Notes: generated by a model not told the origin, from the sequence alone. 64,000 nucleotides of DNA from Clostridia bacterium (GCA_017501255.1 JAFVXE010000020.1:1-64000); one strand, 5' to 3'; positions 23,997 to 33,079 are shown, counted from the first letter of the stretch. A program made the numbers and translations.

Positions 23997-25481
23997 TCAA
24001 AGGAGAATGCAGATCATTCCCCCATTGCCTTCATTGATGATCTTGGAAAGGGTTTCCTGTACCTTTTCCTGCGCATCCACAGGCATACGCATCAACTTAT
24101 TGCTGAGACCTTCCCGGACCAGTTCATGAAGACTTTTCCCAAAGAAATTGGTGTTCCAGATCCGCTGCGGGTCATTCTCAAACTCTTCCAGCAGATACCG
24201 AACCAATTCCTCGCTCTGCTTTTCGGTGCCCACCACCGGGGATACTTCGGTTTCGATATCCACCCGAATCAGATGCAGGCTGGGCGCATTGGCCTTGAGA
24301 CGGACGCCGAAACGGCTGCCCTGCTGGACGATTTCCGGTTCCTGCAAGCGCAGTTCGCTCATGGACGGCGTTACCAGTCCATAGCCGGTTTCCCTGACGC
24401 TGCGGAGGGCTTCTGCCACATGATCGTACTCCGCTTTGGCAGCCACCAGTTCCTTCATCAAGCGCAGAAGATGAGCGTTGCCTTCAATCACCGTGCCGCA
24501 CTCCTCGCCCAATACCCGATTGAAAAGATTTTCCGTCAGGGGCAATGTATAGCGGAGCCTGCCTGCACCAAGCTCCACGCCGTCATTTTTCAGCCCGTCG
24601 GAATACTCCGACTGCTGAAAGGTTCTGCCAAATTGCTCGTGATCCCGCATACAGACAGCCTGTTCAGCGCCGCAGCGGAGACCTTCCAGCACATGGCGGA
24701 TCAGCCAGTGATTCTCATCCAGCGCATTGAGCCATCCCGGCACGTTGATGGCGATCTCCCGCAGCGGAAACTGGTACAGCATTTCCTCAAACATCCGGTT
24801 GATGTCCTGGCCATCCATTTCCTTCACATTCATACTCAGCACCGGCACGCTGTAGCGCTGCTCCAGCTGATGCTGCAATTCCAGCGTATCGCTGTCCCCC
24901 GGATGTCTCGAATTCAGCACTACCACAAAGGGCTTGCCCAATTGGCGCAGTTCCTGCACCACCCGTTCCTCCGCATCCAGATAGGCGCTCCGGGGAATAT
25001 CGCAGATGCTGCCATCGGTGGTTACCACCAGGCCAATGGTGGCATGATCGGCAATCACTTTCCGGGTGCCGATCTCTGCCGCCTGCTCGAAGGGAATGTC
25101 GTGGTCAAACCACGGCGTATGCACCATGCGTGTTGCGCCGTCCTCGTCGGTTCCCAGAGCGCCATCCACCAGATAGCCCACGCTGTCCACCATTCGCACC
25201 CGAACCGGCATCTGATCCCCCAGCGAAACGGTAACGGCTTCCCCAGGAACAAATTTGGGCTGGGTGGTCATGATCGTCCTGCCGCTGCCGCTTTGGGGCA
25301 GTTCATCCATAATCCGCTCCTTTTTGGGGGTATCCGCCATATCTGCGATGACCAGTTCCTCCATCAGGCGGCTGATCATGGTGCTTTTCCCCGTGCGCAC
25401 GGGCCCCACCACACCGATGTATACATCCCCGTCCGTTCGCTCCGCAATATCCCTGTAGAGGTTGAATACCTGTTCTTTCAC
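23997..25481 (-). CDS. spoIVA: Stage IV sporulation protein A
   Basis: A 494-residue ATPase (B. subtilis: 492) that polymerises on the forespore surface to form the coat base layer. The GTG at 25481, nine bases after AGGAGG, gives VKEQVFNLYRDIAERTDGDV, which aligns with the known start. Visible motifs are Walker A GPVRTGKST, the sensor region DELPQSGSGRTIMTTQPKFV, DSVGYLVDGALG, and the conserved C-terminus INEGNGGMICILL that anchors it to SpoVM-marked membranes. Sigma-E control is expected from family knowledge; I see no clear sigma-E promoter. Upstream, ylbF runs in the opposite direction. Confidence 0.97.
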   Translation of the reverse strand: MKEQVFNLYRDIAERTDGDVYIGVVGPVRTGKSTMISRLMEELVIADMADTPKKERIMDELPQSGSGRTIMTTQPKFVPGEAVTVSLGDQMPVRVRMVDSVGYLVDGALGTDEDGATRMVHTPWFDHDIPFEQAAEIGTRKVIADHATIGLVVTTDGSICDIPRSAYLDAEERVVQELRQLGKPFVVVLNSRHPGDSDTLELQHQLEQRYSVPVLSMNVKEMDGQDINRMFEEMLYQFPLREIAINVPGWLNALDENHWLIRHVLEGLRCGAEQAVCMRDHEQFGRTFQQSEYSDGLKNDGVELGAGRLRYTLPLTENLFNRVLGEECGTVIEGNAHLLRLMKELVAAKAEYDHVAEALRSVRETGYGLVTPSMSELRLQEPEIVQQGSRFGVRLKANAPSLHLIRVDIETEVSPVVGTEKQSEELVRYLLEEFENDPQRIWNTNFFGKSLHELVREGLSNKLMRMPVDAQEKVQETLSKIINEGNGGMICILL

Positions 25482-25624
25482 CTTGCTGACCCTCCTTGTA
25501 TTCGCTTGGCAAAGCATATGCAGCATTTCTTTGAGAAATGATGGATGCAATTTCATCGGTTTTGCGTTATACTGTTAACTGGAGTTTTACGGGATGAGTT
25601 TGTCCCGCCGAAGGAGGGCATACT

Positions 25625-25975
25625 ATGGCCATGCTGGATGAAGCCATTGCAACGCTGGTGGATGCGCTGAAAGCAACCGATGAATATCAGCAATATCAGG
25701 AACTGCGCACAGCCGTGATGGCGGATGAGGCTTCCTGCGCACTGCTCAGACGTTTTCAGAGTGCGCAGACTGCGCTGCAATTGGCTGCGCTGGCTGGCAA
25801 AGAACCCAACGACGAGGACGCTGCCGCCTTTGAAGGGCTCAGCGGAATGCTCTATGCCAATCCGGATACAGCAGATTATCTGCTGTTGCAAATGCGGATG
25901 CAGCAGCTGATAGCACAGATTATGCAGCGGCTGACCGCTGCTGCCGGTCTTGATGAAACGCTGCCGGAACTTTGA
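25625..25975 (+). CDS. YlbF family protein
   Basis: A 116-residue helical protein of the YlbF/YmcA (DUF964) family. The pattern ALKATDEYQQYQELRTAVMADEASCALLRRFQ and the C-terminal MQQLIAQIMQRL match the family helices. In B. subtilis YlbF and YmcA act with YaaT as the Y-complex, which steers RNase Y and influences sporulation and competence. RBS AGGAGG is seven bases before the first ATG. It leads a probable operon with mltG and the U32 peptidase gene. Confidence 0.82.
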   Translation: MAMLDEAIATLVDALKATDEYQQYQELRTAVMADEASCALLRRFQSAQTALQLAALAGKEPNDEDAAAFEGLSGMLYANPDTADYLLLQMRMQQLIAQIMQRLTAAAGLDETLPEL

Positions 25976-26002
25976 TTCAGAACGGTTCACAGGAGGTACC
26001 CC

Positions 26003-27193
26003 ATGGCTAAAAACCGTCATCCCATCCGGGACTATGACTATGAAGACCTGCGTGACGAGCGGGAATACGGACTCTATTGGTACAGCGGACTGTGGAACAT
26101 CCTGCGCCCCATTTTGATCGGTGCAGGCGCTCTTCTGCTGGTATTCGGTCTCATTTCCTCGGCATGGAGCGCAATAAATGAGGCCTTTATCAGCCCTGTT
26201 CTTCCCGGCGATACCATGGAAATCGCCTTTACGGTTGCCAGCGGCAACAGCCTTTCCCGTGTTTCCCGCAATCTGGAGGAGCAAGGGTTGATCAAAAACA
26301 GTTCTTTCTTCAAATACTACTGCGATTTTGCCGGTCTGGGCCAAAAAATTCAGGCGGGCGACTATATGATGACCCGTGGCATGAACATCTTTGAGATTGC
26401 CGACTTGCTGACCACCGGCGATGGACAGCCCATCACCATGGATATTACGCTGATTCCTGGTCACACCCTGGAGGATTTTGCCGCTTACCTGAAGGAAAAA
26501 GGCGTTATTAAAGCAGAAAGCGAATTCCTTGACCTGTGCCGTACCGGCGAAGGGGTCACAGACTATTATTTCCTGAAAGATGCGTTAAGCGATGGCAACG
26601 CCCAGAATCGCCGGTATCTGCTGGAAGGCTATCTGGCACCCAACACCTATGAAATCTATACTGACGCAACTCCTTTGTCCATTATCAAAAAGTTGCTGGA
26701 TCAGACGGACTACATCTTTCACTCCGAATGGCAGGCCCGGGCTGCGGAGCTGGGTATGACCATGGATGAAGTGCTCACGCTGGCTTCCATGATTGAAAAG
26801 GAAGCGAAAAAGAGCGATTTTGCCAAGGTATCCGCTGTGTTCCACAACCGTTTGAACAGCAATATGAAACTGCAAAGCGACGTTACCATTCACTATGTAA
26901 CCGAAGAGCGGCGTATGTCACTGCGTTCCAGCGACCTGGCCATTGACTCGCCCTATAACACCTACAAGTATGCCGGTCTGCCCATCGGCCCTATTTGCAA
27001 TCCTTCCCCGGAAGCCATCAATGCTGCCCTGTACCCGGATGAGAGCTATCTTGCTGAAAAGTACCTGTACTTCTGCAGCAAGGACCCGGACACCGGTGAA
27101 TTGTATTTCAGCCGGACACTGGAAGAGCATGAGCGCGCCACGGAGATTTATGCGCCCTTGTGGCAGGCATACGATCAGGAGCGCGGACTGTAA
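26003..27193 (+). CDS. mltG: Endolytic murein transglycosylase MltG
   Basis: A 396-residue bitopic protein. A short cytoplasmic tail is followed by a transmembrane helix near residues 35-55 (ILRPILIGAGALLLVFGLIS), an LysM-like region (FTVASGNSLSRVSRNLEEQGLI) and the YceG catalytic domain. The catalytic glutamate lies in LTLASMIEKEAKK, and SPYNTYKYAGLPIGPICNPS is the family C-terminal signature. It cleaves nascent glycan strands near the synthase complex and so sets strand length. RBS AGGAGG. The same gene precedes U32 peptidase genes in Bacillus. Confidence 0.95.
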   Translation: MAKNRHPIRDYDYEDLRDEREYGLYWYSGLWNILRPILIGAGALLLVFGLISSAWSAINEAFISPVLPGDTMEIAFTVASGNSLSRVSRNLEEQGLIKNSSFFKYYCDFAGLGQKIQAGDYMMTRGMNIFEIADLLTTGDGQPITMDITLIPGHTLEDFAAYLKEKGVIKAESEFLDLCRTGEGVTDYYFLKDALSDGNAQNRRYLLEGYLAPNTYEIYTDATPLSIIKKLLDQTDYIFHSEWQARAAELGMTMDEVLTLASMIEKEAKKSDFAKVSAVFHNRLNSNMKLQSDVTIHYVTEERRMSLRSSDLAIDSPYNTYKYAGLPIGPICNPSPEAINAALYPDESYLAEKYLYFCSKDPDTGELYFSRTLEEHERATEIYAPLWQAYDQERGL

Positions 27194-27219
27194 ATCGAAC
27201 CTTGGGAGTGAATCCTGTT

Positions 27220-28455
27220 ATGCGAAAGATGGAATTGTTGGCTCCGGTAGGCGGCATGGAACAACTGCGTGCTGCTGTTCGGTTTGGCGCAGATGCGGTT
27301 TATGGCGGCATGAAGCGCTACGGCCTTCGTGCTTTTGCCGGTAATTTTGATACCGATGAATTGAAAGAAGCCGTTGCCCTTGCCCATGAACATCAGGCGA
27401 AATTCTATGTAACCATGAACATTCTGGCAGAAGATGATCAGCTGGCAGGTATGGTGGAAGCCGCCAGAGAAGCGCTTGCCTGCGGTGTGGATGCTGCTAT
27501 CGTCAGCGATCTGGGCGCAGCTGCCCTGCTGCACCAGCAGGTGCCTGCACTGCCCATCCATGTAAGCACACAGGCCAACATCACCAATGCAACAACTGCC
27601 CGGATCTGGCAGCAGGTAGCGGGTGTGGAGCGCATTGTCCTTTCCCGAGAACTGCGTATGGAGCAAATTGCCGCCATGCGCTCCGCATTACCGGAAGAAT
27701 TGGAACTGGAAGCCTTTGTACACGGTGCCATGTGCGTCGCCTACAGCGGGCGCTGCTTGCTCAGTGCTGCATTGCTGGGCAGAAGCGGAAACAAGGGAGC
27801 CTGTGCTCAACCCTGCCGCTGGCAGTACCATGTGGTGGAAGAAAAGCGCCCCGGTGAATACCTGCCGATTTGCGAAGATGAGCATGGCACTTATCTGTTC
27901 TCTTCCAACGACCTGTGTATGCTCCCCTATCTGCCGCAGTTACAGCAGGCCGGAATTGCCAGTCTGAAAATCGAAGGCCGCATGAAGACAGCCTACTATG
28001 TGGCGACAGTGGTTTCCGCTTACAGGCAGGCCCTCGATGTGCTGGAGAAGCAGGGTGAGGAGGCCTTCCAGAAGGAACTTCCCCACCTAATGGCAGAGTT
28101 GAATAAGGCGAGCCATCGTTCCTCCAATACCGGCTTCTATTTTGGCGCACCACAGCCCCCTGCAGGTGCTGCCGGCTTCAGCCAGAGCATGGAGTATGTA
28201 GGCGACATTCTCACCGATACGAAACCGGGAGAAACCGCACTGGTGCGGCTGAAAAACCGCTTCTATGTGGGCGATACACTGGAAGCGCTGACGCCTCAGG
28301 GAAGCCTGCCTTTTCAGGTGACTTCTATGATTCTGGATGCAACCGGCGAAGCGGTGAAAACGGCCAGTGTAGCCGGTACGCTTCTCCGTATGAACTTCCC
28401 GTTTGCTGTTGGAGCTGGAGACTTGCTGAGAGGCCCCAACAGAAACCATCAATAA
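27220..28455 (+). CDS. U32 family peptidase / tRNA hydroxylation protein-like
   Basis: A 411-residue protein. The U32 signature EAFVHGAMCVAYSGRCLLS is intact near residue 165 and further cysteines (CAQPCRW, PICEDEHG, NDLCML) follow in the spacing of this family. It starts MELLAPVGGMEQLRAAVRFGADAVYGG after three residues. B. subtilis YrrN/YrrO (TrhP1/P2), found in the same neighbourhood next to mltG, hydroxylate U34 of certain tRNAs; this gene may do the same, but collagenase-type labels also exist for the family. The ATG at 27220 has GGGAGTGA eight bases upstream; the gene follows mltG by 26 bases. Confidence 0.85.
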   Translation: MRKMELLAPVGGMEQLRAAVRFGADAVYGGMKRYGLRAFAGNFDTDELKEAVALAHEHQAKFYVTMNILAEDDQLAGMVEAAREALACGVDAAIVSDLGAAALLHQQVPALPIHVSTQANITNATTARIWQQVAGVERIVLSRELRMEQIAAMRSALPEELELEAFVHGAMCVAYSGRCLLSAALLGRSGNKGACAQPCRWQYHVVEEKRPGEYLPICEDEHGTYLFSSNDLCMLPYLPQLQQAGIASLKIEGRMKTAYYVATVVSAYRQALDVLEKQGEEAFQKELPHLMAELNKASHRSSNTGFYFGAPQPPAGAAGFSQSMEYVGDILTDTKPGETALVRLKNRFYVGDTLEALTPQGSLPFQVTSMILDATGEAVKTASVAGTLLRMNFPFAVGAGDLLRGPNRNHQ

Positions 28456-28470
28456 TGGAAGAAACGAAAT

Positions 28471-28506
28471 TGCCCGAGCTGTATGGAGACAGCCCGGGCA
28501 TTTCTT
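28471..28506 (+). terminator. Terminator of the ylbF-mltG-U32 operon
   Basis: TGCCCGAGCTGT / ACAGCCCGGGCA stem (one mismatch) with a short loop, followed by TTTCTT, 15 bases after the U32 stop codon. Confidence 0.75.
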
Positions 28507-28525
28507 ATGACACATTTTTCTATGA

Positions 28526-28557
28526 GAAAACCCGCTCTGTGTAATCAGAGCGGGTTT
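28526..28557 (-). terminator. Terminator of the TPEP-repeat gene
   Basis: AAACCCGCTCTG / CAGAGCGGGTTT stem, six-base loop, then TTCTC on the minus strand. Confidence 0.75.
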
Positions 28558-28567
28558 GATAATCAAA

Positions 28568-29269
28568 TTACTGAGCGATAACGACCGCTGCACGCCACTG
28601 CCATTCGGCATTCTCTTCGGTGATGACAAAGGTAAAGGTATCACCGCTGCCGGCGTATTCCCATTCGATCTCATCCTTCATGTCGTTGTCGTTATACTCC
28701 CAGTTGATCTGGTAGCTAACGCCTTCGCAACCGGTGACATTGGCACGGAAGGTGATTTCGTCGCCGTAATAATACTTATCCTTCTCGTTAACGATTTCGA
28801 TTTCCACATCGCAGTTAACGGGAACAGGAGTGGGTTCGGCGGTAGGAGCCGGAGTTGCAGTGGGTTCCGGAGTGGCGGTAGGCTCAGCGGTGGGCGCTGC
28901 CGTAGGTTCCGGAGTAGGTTCAGGCGTAGGTTCAGGCGTAGGTTCCGGAGTGGGCTCGGGCGTAGGTTCCGGAGTAGGTTCAGGCGTAGGTTCCGGAGTG
29001 GGCTCAGGCGTGGGTTCCGGAGTAGGTTCAGGTGTAGGTTCCGGAGTGGGCTCAGGCGTGGGTTCCGGAGTAGGTTCAGGCGTAGGTTCCGGAGTGGGCT
29101 CAGGCGTGGGTTCCGGAGTAGGTTCGGGTGTGGGTTCCGGAGTGACCACAACATCTACAACAATCGATTCACCCTCGATAACTTCGCCCTCAGCAAAGCA
29201 CGGCAGGCAGACGCTCATTACAAGCACGATAGAGAGCACCAAGCTCAGAAGCTTTCTATTGCAATGCAC
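28568..29269 (-). CDS. Secreted TPEP-repeat protein
   Basis: A 233-residue exported protein from a GTG start with GGGGGT upstream. The signal peptide [20 protein letters not shown] ends near AFA. Residues about 43-125 are a tandem array of the four-residue unit TPEP, about 20 units, then an Ala/Thr/Pro stretch. The C-terminal 95 residues form an acidic, Trp- and Tyr-rich domain, probably beta-sheet ([15 protein letters not shown]). Such PT stretches span the cell wall and display a terminal domain. There is no LPXTG motif or second membrane helix, so the anchor is unclear. The repeat DNA is likely to vary in length between strains. Confidence 0.75.
   Translation of the reverse strand: MHCNRKLLSLVLSIVLVMSVCLPCFAEGEVIEGESIVVDVVVTPEPTPEPTPEPTPEPTPEPTPEPTPEPTPEPTPEPTPEPTPEPTPEPTPEPTPEPTPEPTPEPTPEPTPEPTPEPTPEPTAAPTAEPTATPEPTATPAPTAEPTPVPVNCDVEIEIVNEKDKYYYGDEITFRANVTGCEGVSYQINWEYNDNDMKDEIEWEYAGSGDTFTFVITEENAEWQWRAAVVIAQ
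28905..29150. repeat. Tandem coding repeat for TPEP units
   Basis: Imperfect 12-base units (GGTTCCGGAGTG and variants on the plus strand), organised in higher-order blocks of 24 and 48 bases. The codon variants recur in order, which points to expansion by slippage or unequal recombination. It is not a CRISPR array: there are no unique spacers. Confidence 0.88.
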
Positions 29270-29411
29270 GCTTCATACCCCCAATAAATATTCTAAGGAT
29301 AGTCCTATTATAGTTCCGTTTGGTTACATTATGGTTGCATCAGGAAAGATTTTGCAATTATTTTTTGCCTGAAATGTTTCTTTTTCTTTACGAAAAGAAC
29401 AATTTTTCATC

Positions 29412-29948
29412 TCAACGACAAAATTTTTCAATATAGGCATCCAGACACTTCTGAATAACCTGCCTGGCCGTTTCGGCACCAGCCAGTTCATCCACCACGG
29501 TTTCCTTCCCTTCCAGGTTTTTGTATACGGTAAAAAAGTGAGACATTTCAGTAAAAATATGTGCTGGCAGTTCGCTTACATCGTGGTACGTGTTATAGGT
29601 GGGGTCGTGGAAAGGGATGGCGATGATCTTTTCATCCAGACGTCCCTGGTCCTTCATGGTGATAACGCCAATGGGATAGCACCTGACAAGGCTCAAAGGC
29701 TGTATGACCTCGCTGCACAGCAGCAGAACATCCAGCGGATCGCCGTCATCCGCATAGGTGCGGGGAATCAGACCATAATTGGCGGGATAGTGAGTGGAGG
29801 TGTAAAGAATCCGATCCAAAATCAAATGACCGGTCTCCTTATCCAGCTCATATTTTTTCTTGCTGCCCTTCTCAATCTCAATGACGGCAATAAAGTCGTT
29901 TTTAGTGATGCGGGAAGGGGAGATATCATGCCAGATATTGCTCATCAT
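29412..29948 (-). CDS. ppa: Inorganic pyrophosphatase (family I)
   Basis: A 178-residue soluble type I pyrophosphatase that hydrolyses pyrophosphate to phosphate and so drives biosynthesis. Active-site residues are visible in IEIEKGSKKKYELDKE, YPANYGLIPRT and the signature DDGDPLDVLLL. Many Firmicutes use the unrelated family II enzyme instead; this organism has the family I form. RBS AAAGGAGG; the first or second ATG (29948 or 29945) may be used. A TTTACA-17-TACAAT promoter lies at 29975-30003. Confidence 0.95.
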   Translation of the reverse strand: MMSNIWHDISPSRITKNDFIAVIEIEKGSKKKYELDKETGHLILDRILYTSTHYPANYGLIPRTYADDGDPLDVLLLCSEVIQPLSLVRCYPIGVITMKDQGRLDEKIIAIPFHDPTYNTYHDVSELPAHIFTEMSHFFTVYKNLEGKETVVDELAGAETARQVIQKCLDAYIEKFCR

Positions 29949-29974
29949 GCTTCCTCCTTTGCATTAGGGGTATT

Positions 29975-30003
29975 ATTGTAACAATGATGACGTGATTTGT
30001 AAA
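29975..30003 (-). promoter_or_regulatory. Promoter for ppa
   Basis: TTTACA (29998-30003), 17-base spacer, TACAAT (29975-29980) on the minus strand. Confidence 0.8.
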
Positions 30004-30062
30004 GCCACATTTGTTGGAAATGTGATATACTGTTAAGGAGCTTTTCCAAAGGAGGGAAAACC

Positions 30063-30341
30063 ATGAAAAAAGCGATGCTGTTTCTCTTGTGCCTTGCGGT
30101 GATGCTACTCTTCAGCGCTTGCCATATTCATATCGACACTGACCCATGGCCTGCCAGCCCGCAGGTTACAACAGATCCCCCATCAGCCAGTCAGGAACCC
30201 ACGGTAACCGCAAGCCCCATCCCTGCGGTGGACGTAACAGAGGCACCTGCTGCCACCGATACCCCCGACAGCTTTACCCCCATCGTTACGCCCACGCCCG
30301 AACCCAATAACGAAGTCGTTGAGCCCGGATTCAATGGTTGA
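30063..30341 (+). CDS. Small Pro/Thr-rich lipoprotein
   Basis: A 92-residue lipoprotein with signal peptide MKKAMLFLLCLAVMLLFSA and lipobox cysteine, then HIHIDTD and a disordered, Pro/Thr/Ala-rich tail. There is no recognisable domain. RBS AAAGGAGG lies upstream, and a TATACT -10 box at 30026-30031 is divergent from ppa. The terminator at 30408-30440 is shared with pckA. It may be a surface spacer or only a remnant; it is included because signal, RBS and terminator all agree. Confidence 0.65.
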   Translation: MKKAMLFLLCLAVMLLFSACHIHIDTDPWPASPQVTTDPPSASQEPTVTASPIPAVDVTEAPAATDTPDSFTPIVTPTPEPNNEVVEPGFNG

Positions 30342-30407
30342 TCCCATGTCTCATTAGTCTCTGTGAAGTATTTGCAGAGGCTTTTCTTTATTTTCTGAAC
30401 AGACAGG

Positions 30408-30440
30408 AAAAGACCGCCATGCAATGCACAGCGGTCTTTT
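30408..30440. terminator. Bidirectional terminator between small lipoprotein and pckA
   Basis: AAAAGACCGC / GCGGTCTTTT stem around a 13-base loop, ten bases from the pckA stop. Confidence 0.82.
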
Positions 30441-30449
30441 GTGGATTGA

Positions 30450-32012
30450 TTAAGCCTTGGGGCCAGCAGCCACGACTTCGTCGCTCATGTGGGTGTACTT
30501 CTTGAAGTTCTCCACAAAGCTCTTGGCCAGTTCCTTAGCCTTGGCTTCATAAGCAGCCTTGTCTTCCCAGGTGTTGATGGGGATCATCAGCTCGGAAGGC
30601 ACGCCCTCACAGGTGGTGGGCACAGAAACACCGAAGATGGGATCGGTCACGAACTCGGAATTCTCCAGAGTGCCGTTCAGGGCAGCGGTGATCATAGCGC
30701 GGGTGTAAGCCAGCTTCATGCGCTTGCCGGTGCCGTTCCAGCCGGTGTTGACCAGGTACACGTTAGCGCCGGACTTTTCGACCTTCTCAGCCAGCATATT
30801 GGCATAAACAGAAGGATCCAGGGGCAGGAAGGGCTCGCCGAAGCAGGTGGAGAAGGTGGGCACGGGCTCGGTGATGCCGATCTCGGTGCCAGCCAGCTTG
30901 GAGGTGAAACCAGACACGAAGTAGTACATGGCCTGGTTCTTATCCAGCTTGGAGATGGGGGGCAGCACGCCGTAGGCATCAGCGGTTAGGAAGATAACGG
31001 TCTTGGGAGCGCTGGTGGCCATGCCGCTCAGCTCAGCGTTGGGGATGTAATCCACAGGATAGCCCACGCGGCTGTTCTCAGCCAGAGAGTCGTCGTCAAA
31101 GTCGAACTCGCGGGTTTCGGGATCCATCACAACGTTCTCCACCAGAGCGCCGAACTTGATGGCGTTGTAGATATCGGGTTCCTTCTCAGCAGACAGGTTG
31201 ATGCACTTGGCATAGCAGCCGCCTTCGAAGTTGAACACGGAGTTGTCAGCCCAGCCGTGCTCGTCATCGCCGATCAGCTTGCGGTTGGGGTCAGCGGACA
31301 GGGTGGTCTTGCCGGTGCCGGAGAGGCCGAAGAACACAGCGCTGTCGCCATCCTTGCCGATGTTGGCGGAGCAGTGCATGGGGAACACGCCCTGCTTGGG
31401 CAGGATGTAGTTCATCACGGAGAAGACGGACTTCTTGATTTCGCCGGCATACTGGCTGCCGCAGATCACGACCATCTTTTCTTCGTAGTTCACCAGAATG
31501 GCAGCCTCGGAGCGCACGCCGTCGATTTCGGGGATGCACTTGAAGCCGGGGGCAGCGATGATGGTGAAATCGGGGGTGAAGCCTTCCAGCTGCTCGGCGG
31601 TGGGCCGGATCAGCAGCTGATGGATGAACAGGTTCTGGCTGGCCAGCTCGTTAATGATACGGAAGCCCTTGGTGTACTGGGGATCAGCACCGGCGAAACC
31701 GTCGAACACAAAGATTTCACGGTTCTGCAGGTAAGCCTTCACCTTGGCCAGGATAGCGTCGTACTTTTCCTTTTCGATGGGACGGTTCACCTTGCCCCAA
31801 GCGATCTCGTCATGCACAGCGGGGGTGTCAACGATGAACTTGTCGTTGGCAGAGCGGCCGGTGTACTTGCCAGTCTTGACAACCAGAGCGCCGGTGTTGC
31901 TCAGAGTGCCTTCGCCGCGGGCAACAGCCTTTTCGGTCAGCACGCTGACGGGCAGGTTGCGGTAGACGGCCTTGGTAGCCACGATGCCAAGGTAAGAGAG
32001 ATCCAGACTCAT
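30450..32012 (-). CDS. pckA: Phosphoenolpyruvate carboxykinase (ATP)
   Basis: A 520-residue ATP-dependent PEP carboxykinase. It interconverts oxaloacetate and PEP; in gut anaerobes it often runs toward CO2 fixation on the route to succinate or propionate. Motifs: RSANDKFIVD, HQLLIRPT, the kinase-1a P-loop FFGLSGTGKTTLSAD, DDEHGW, and the C-terminal NTGWNGTGKRM. The start at 32012 follows AGGAGG by nine bases and fits the family length (about 525). Codon use is strongly biased, as expected for a highly expressed gene. A TTGATT-17-TGATAA promoter (32112-32140) is possible, which would give a leader of roughly 90 bases. Confidence 0.97.
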   Translation of the reverse strand: MSLDLSYLGIVATKAVYRNLPVSVLTEKAVARGEGTLSNTGALVVKTGKYTGRSANDKFIVDTPAVHDEIAWGKVNRPIEKEKYDAILAKVKAYLQNREIFVFDGFAGADPQYTKGFRIINELASQNLFIHQLLIRPTAEQLEGFTPDFTIIAAPGFKCIPEIDGVRSEAAILVNYEEKMVVICGSQYAGEIKKSVFSVMNYILPKQGVFPMHCSANIGKDGDSAVFFGLSGTGKTTLSADPNRKLIGDDEHGWADNSVFNFEGGCYAKCINLSAEKEPDIYNAIKFGALVENVVMDPETREFDFDDDSLAENSRVGYPVDYIPNAELSGMATSAPKTVIFLTADAYGVLPPISKLDKNQAMYYFVSGFTSKLAGTEIGITEPVPTFSTCFGEPFLPLDPSVYANMLAEKVEKSGANVYLVNTGWNGTGKRMKLAYTRAMITAALNGTLENSEFVTDPIFGVSVPTTCEGVPSELMIPINTWEDKAAYEAKAKELAKSFVENFKKYTHMSDEVVAAGPKA

Positions 32013-32111
32013 TTTGGGGTTCCTCCTTATATGATGTGGTATGGCAGCAATGTGCCGGTACACTTATCTTTGGGCAAAGTCCCAACTTTACCCTAATTCA
32101 ATTATTCTCCC

Positions 32112-32140
32112 TTATCATTGTTTTTCCTGCCAGAAATCAA
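32112..32140 (-). promoter_or_regulatory. Possible promoter for pckA
   Basis: TTGATT (32135-32140) and TGATAA (32112-32117) on the minus strand with 17-base spacing. The match is moderate. Confidence 0.45.
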
Positions 32141-32190
32141 AAATTTTGTTGAATATCTATCATTCTTTCTGAATCCCTTATATTTCAACG

Positions 32191-32232
32191 AAAAATGCCG
32201 TCTTCCTGCGTATTGCGAAGAAGACGGCGGCA
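32191..32232 (-). terminator. Terminator of the Cys/His/Pro-rich gene
   Basis: GCCGCCGTCTTC pairs with GAAGACGGC on the minus strand, followed by ATTTTT. Confidence 0.8.
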
Positions 32233-32262
32233 AGGAGTCAATGGTTTGTCATTGTTCTTTCA

Positions 32263-33057
32263 TCAGTCATGGTAAAGCCATCCGCCAGTTTCCCAACCGC
32301 CATGGCGATGCCACTGGGGCGGAATCGGATACAGCGGCAGTTCCGGGCACGCCGGTTCCGGACGGTGCATGGCGCAGGGTTCCGGCCGCAGCAGATAGAT
32401 TTCCAGTTCGATTTCCAACTGTACACAGAAGCAGGCATCATCCGAGCACACATCACCGCCCGCAAGACGCACGCAGGGCACAATGAACAGACTGCTGCGC
32501 TTATTCTCACAGGAACGATAGCTGACTTCCGCTTCCACCACGGAAGTTACCTGATGAGTTCGTCCTTCCCCATCGCAAACCTGACAGCAAACCGGAATGG
32601 ATACCCGGATATGCTGGCGTGCATCGGGTGTCTGACACTCCACGGGGGTCCACCAGGGTTGTGCGCCGCTCTGATGAACAGCCAGCAAACGGTAGGGTGG
32701 GCAACCCTGCAAACACGCCAGTTCCAGCTTCGCACACAGTTGCGGAATATACCGTTTCTCGCAGCTTACGATCTTTTGCAGAAGTACGCTTTCACACTTG
32801 TGCTTCACAGGTTTCATAGGCGGCTTTGGGCAGACCACCCCGCTCTGATGGGGCGGCGGGCAGGGCTTGATGGGTTGGGGCCATGGGGATGCCTTGTGCA
32901 GCGGCGGTTCAGCGCAGCTGGAACCGGAAGCCGGCGGACAACAATCCATACAGGGCATGGGCTGCGCAGGGGGGCAGGCTGGTGGCGGGCAATAAGGCGC
33001 CGTGATGCCGCACATTGCGTGGCAGTGCGGATGATGGCTATGCTTGTAATAGGACAT
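32263..33057 (-). CDS. Cys/His/Pro-rich protein, possible spore-surface protein
   Basis: A 264-residue protein with no signal peptide. The N-terminal 75 residues are rich in Cys, Pro and His (MSYYKHSHHPHCHAMCGITA, CPPPACPPAQPMPCMDCCPP). A folded part follows with the pattern IRVSIPVCCQVCDGEGRTH, EAEVSYRSCENKRSSLFIVP and VQLEIELEIYLL, which looks like a beta-sandwich. About 25 cysteines in a cytosolic protein of a spore former suggests a cross-linked coat component made in the mother cell. This is inference; I do not recognise the family. The ATG at 33057 has AGGAGG six bases upstream. It is a single-gene unit with terminators on both sides. Confidence 0.65.
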   Translation of the reverse strand: MSYYKHSHHPHCHAMCGITAPYCPPPACPPAQPMPCMDCCPPASGSSCAEPPLHKASPWPQPIKPCPPPHQSGVVCPKPPMKPVKHKCESVLLQKIVSCEKRYIPQLCAKLELACLQGCPPYRLLAVHQSGAQPWWTPVECQTPDARQHIRVSIPVCCQVCDGEGRTHQVTSVVEAEVSYRSCENKRSSLFIVPCVRLAGGDVCSDDACFCVQLEIELEIYLLRPEPCAMHRPEPACPELPLYPIPPQWHRHGGWETGGWLYHD

Positions 33058-33079
33058 GGTTGACCTCCTGATAGACAAA

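Noticed and set aside
28905-29150. Possible CRISPR array
   Set aside because: The repeats are contiguous 12-base coding units without unique spacers.
28556-29372. Plus-strand frames rich in GSGVGSGV and FRSRFRRRF repeats
   Set aside because: They are shadows of the TPEP-coding repeat on the minus strand, which has a start site, signal peptide and terminator.
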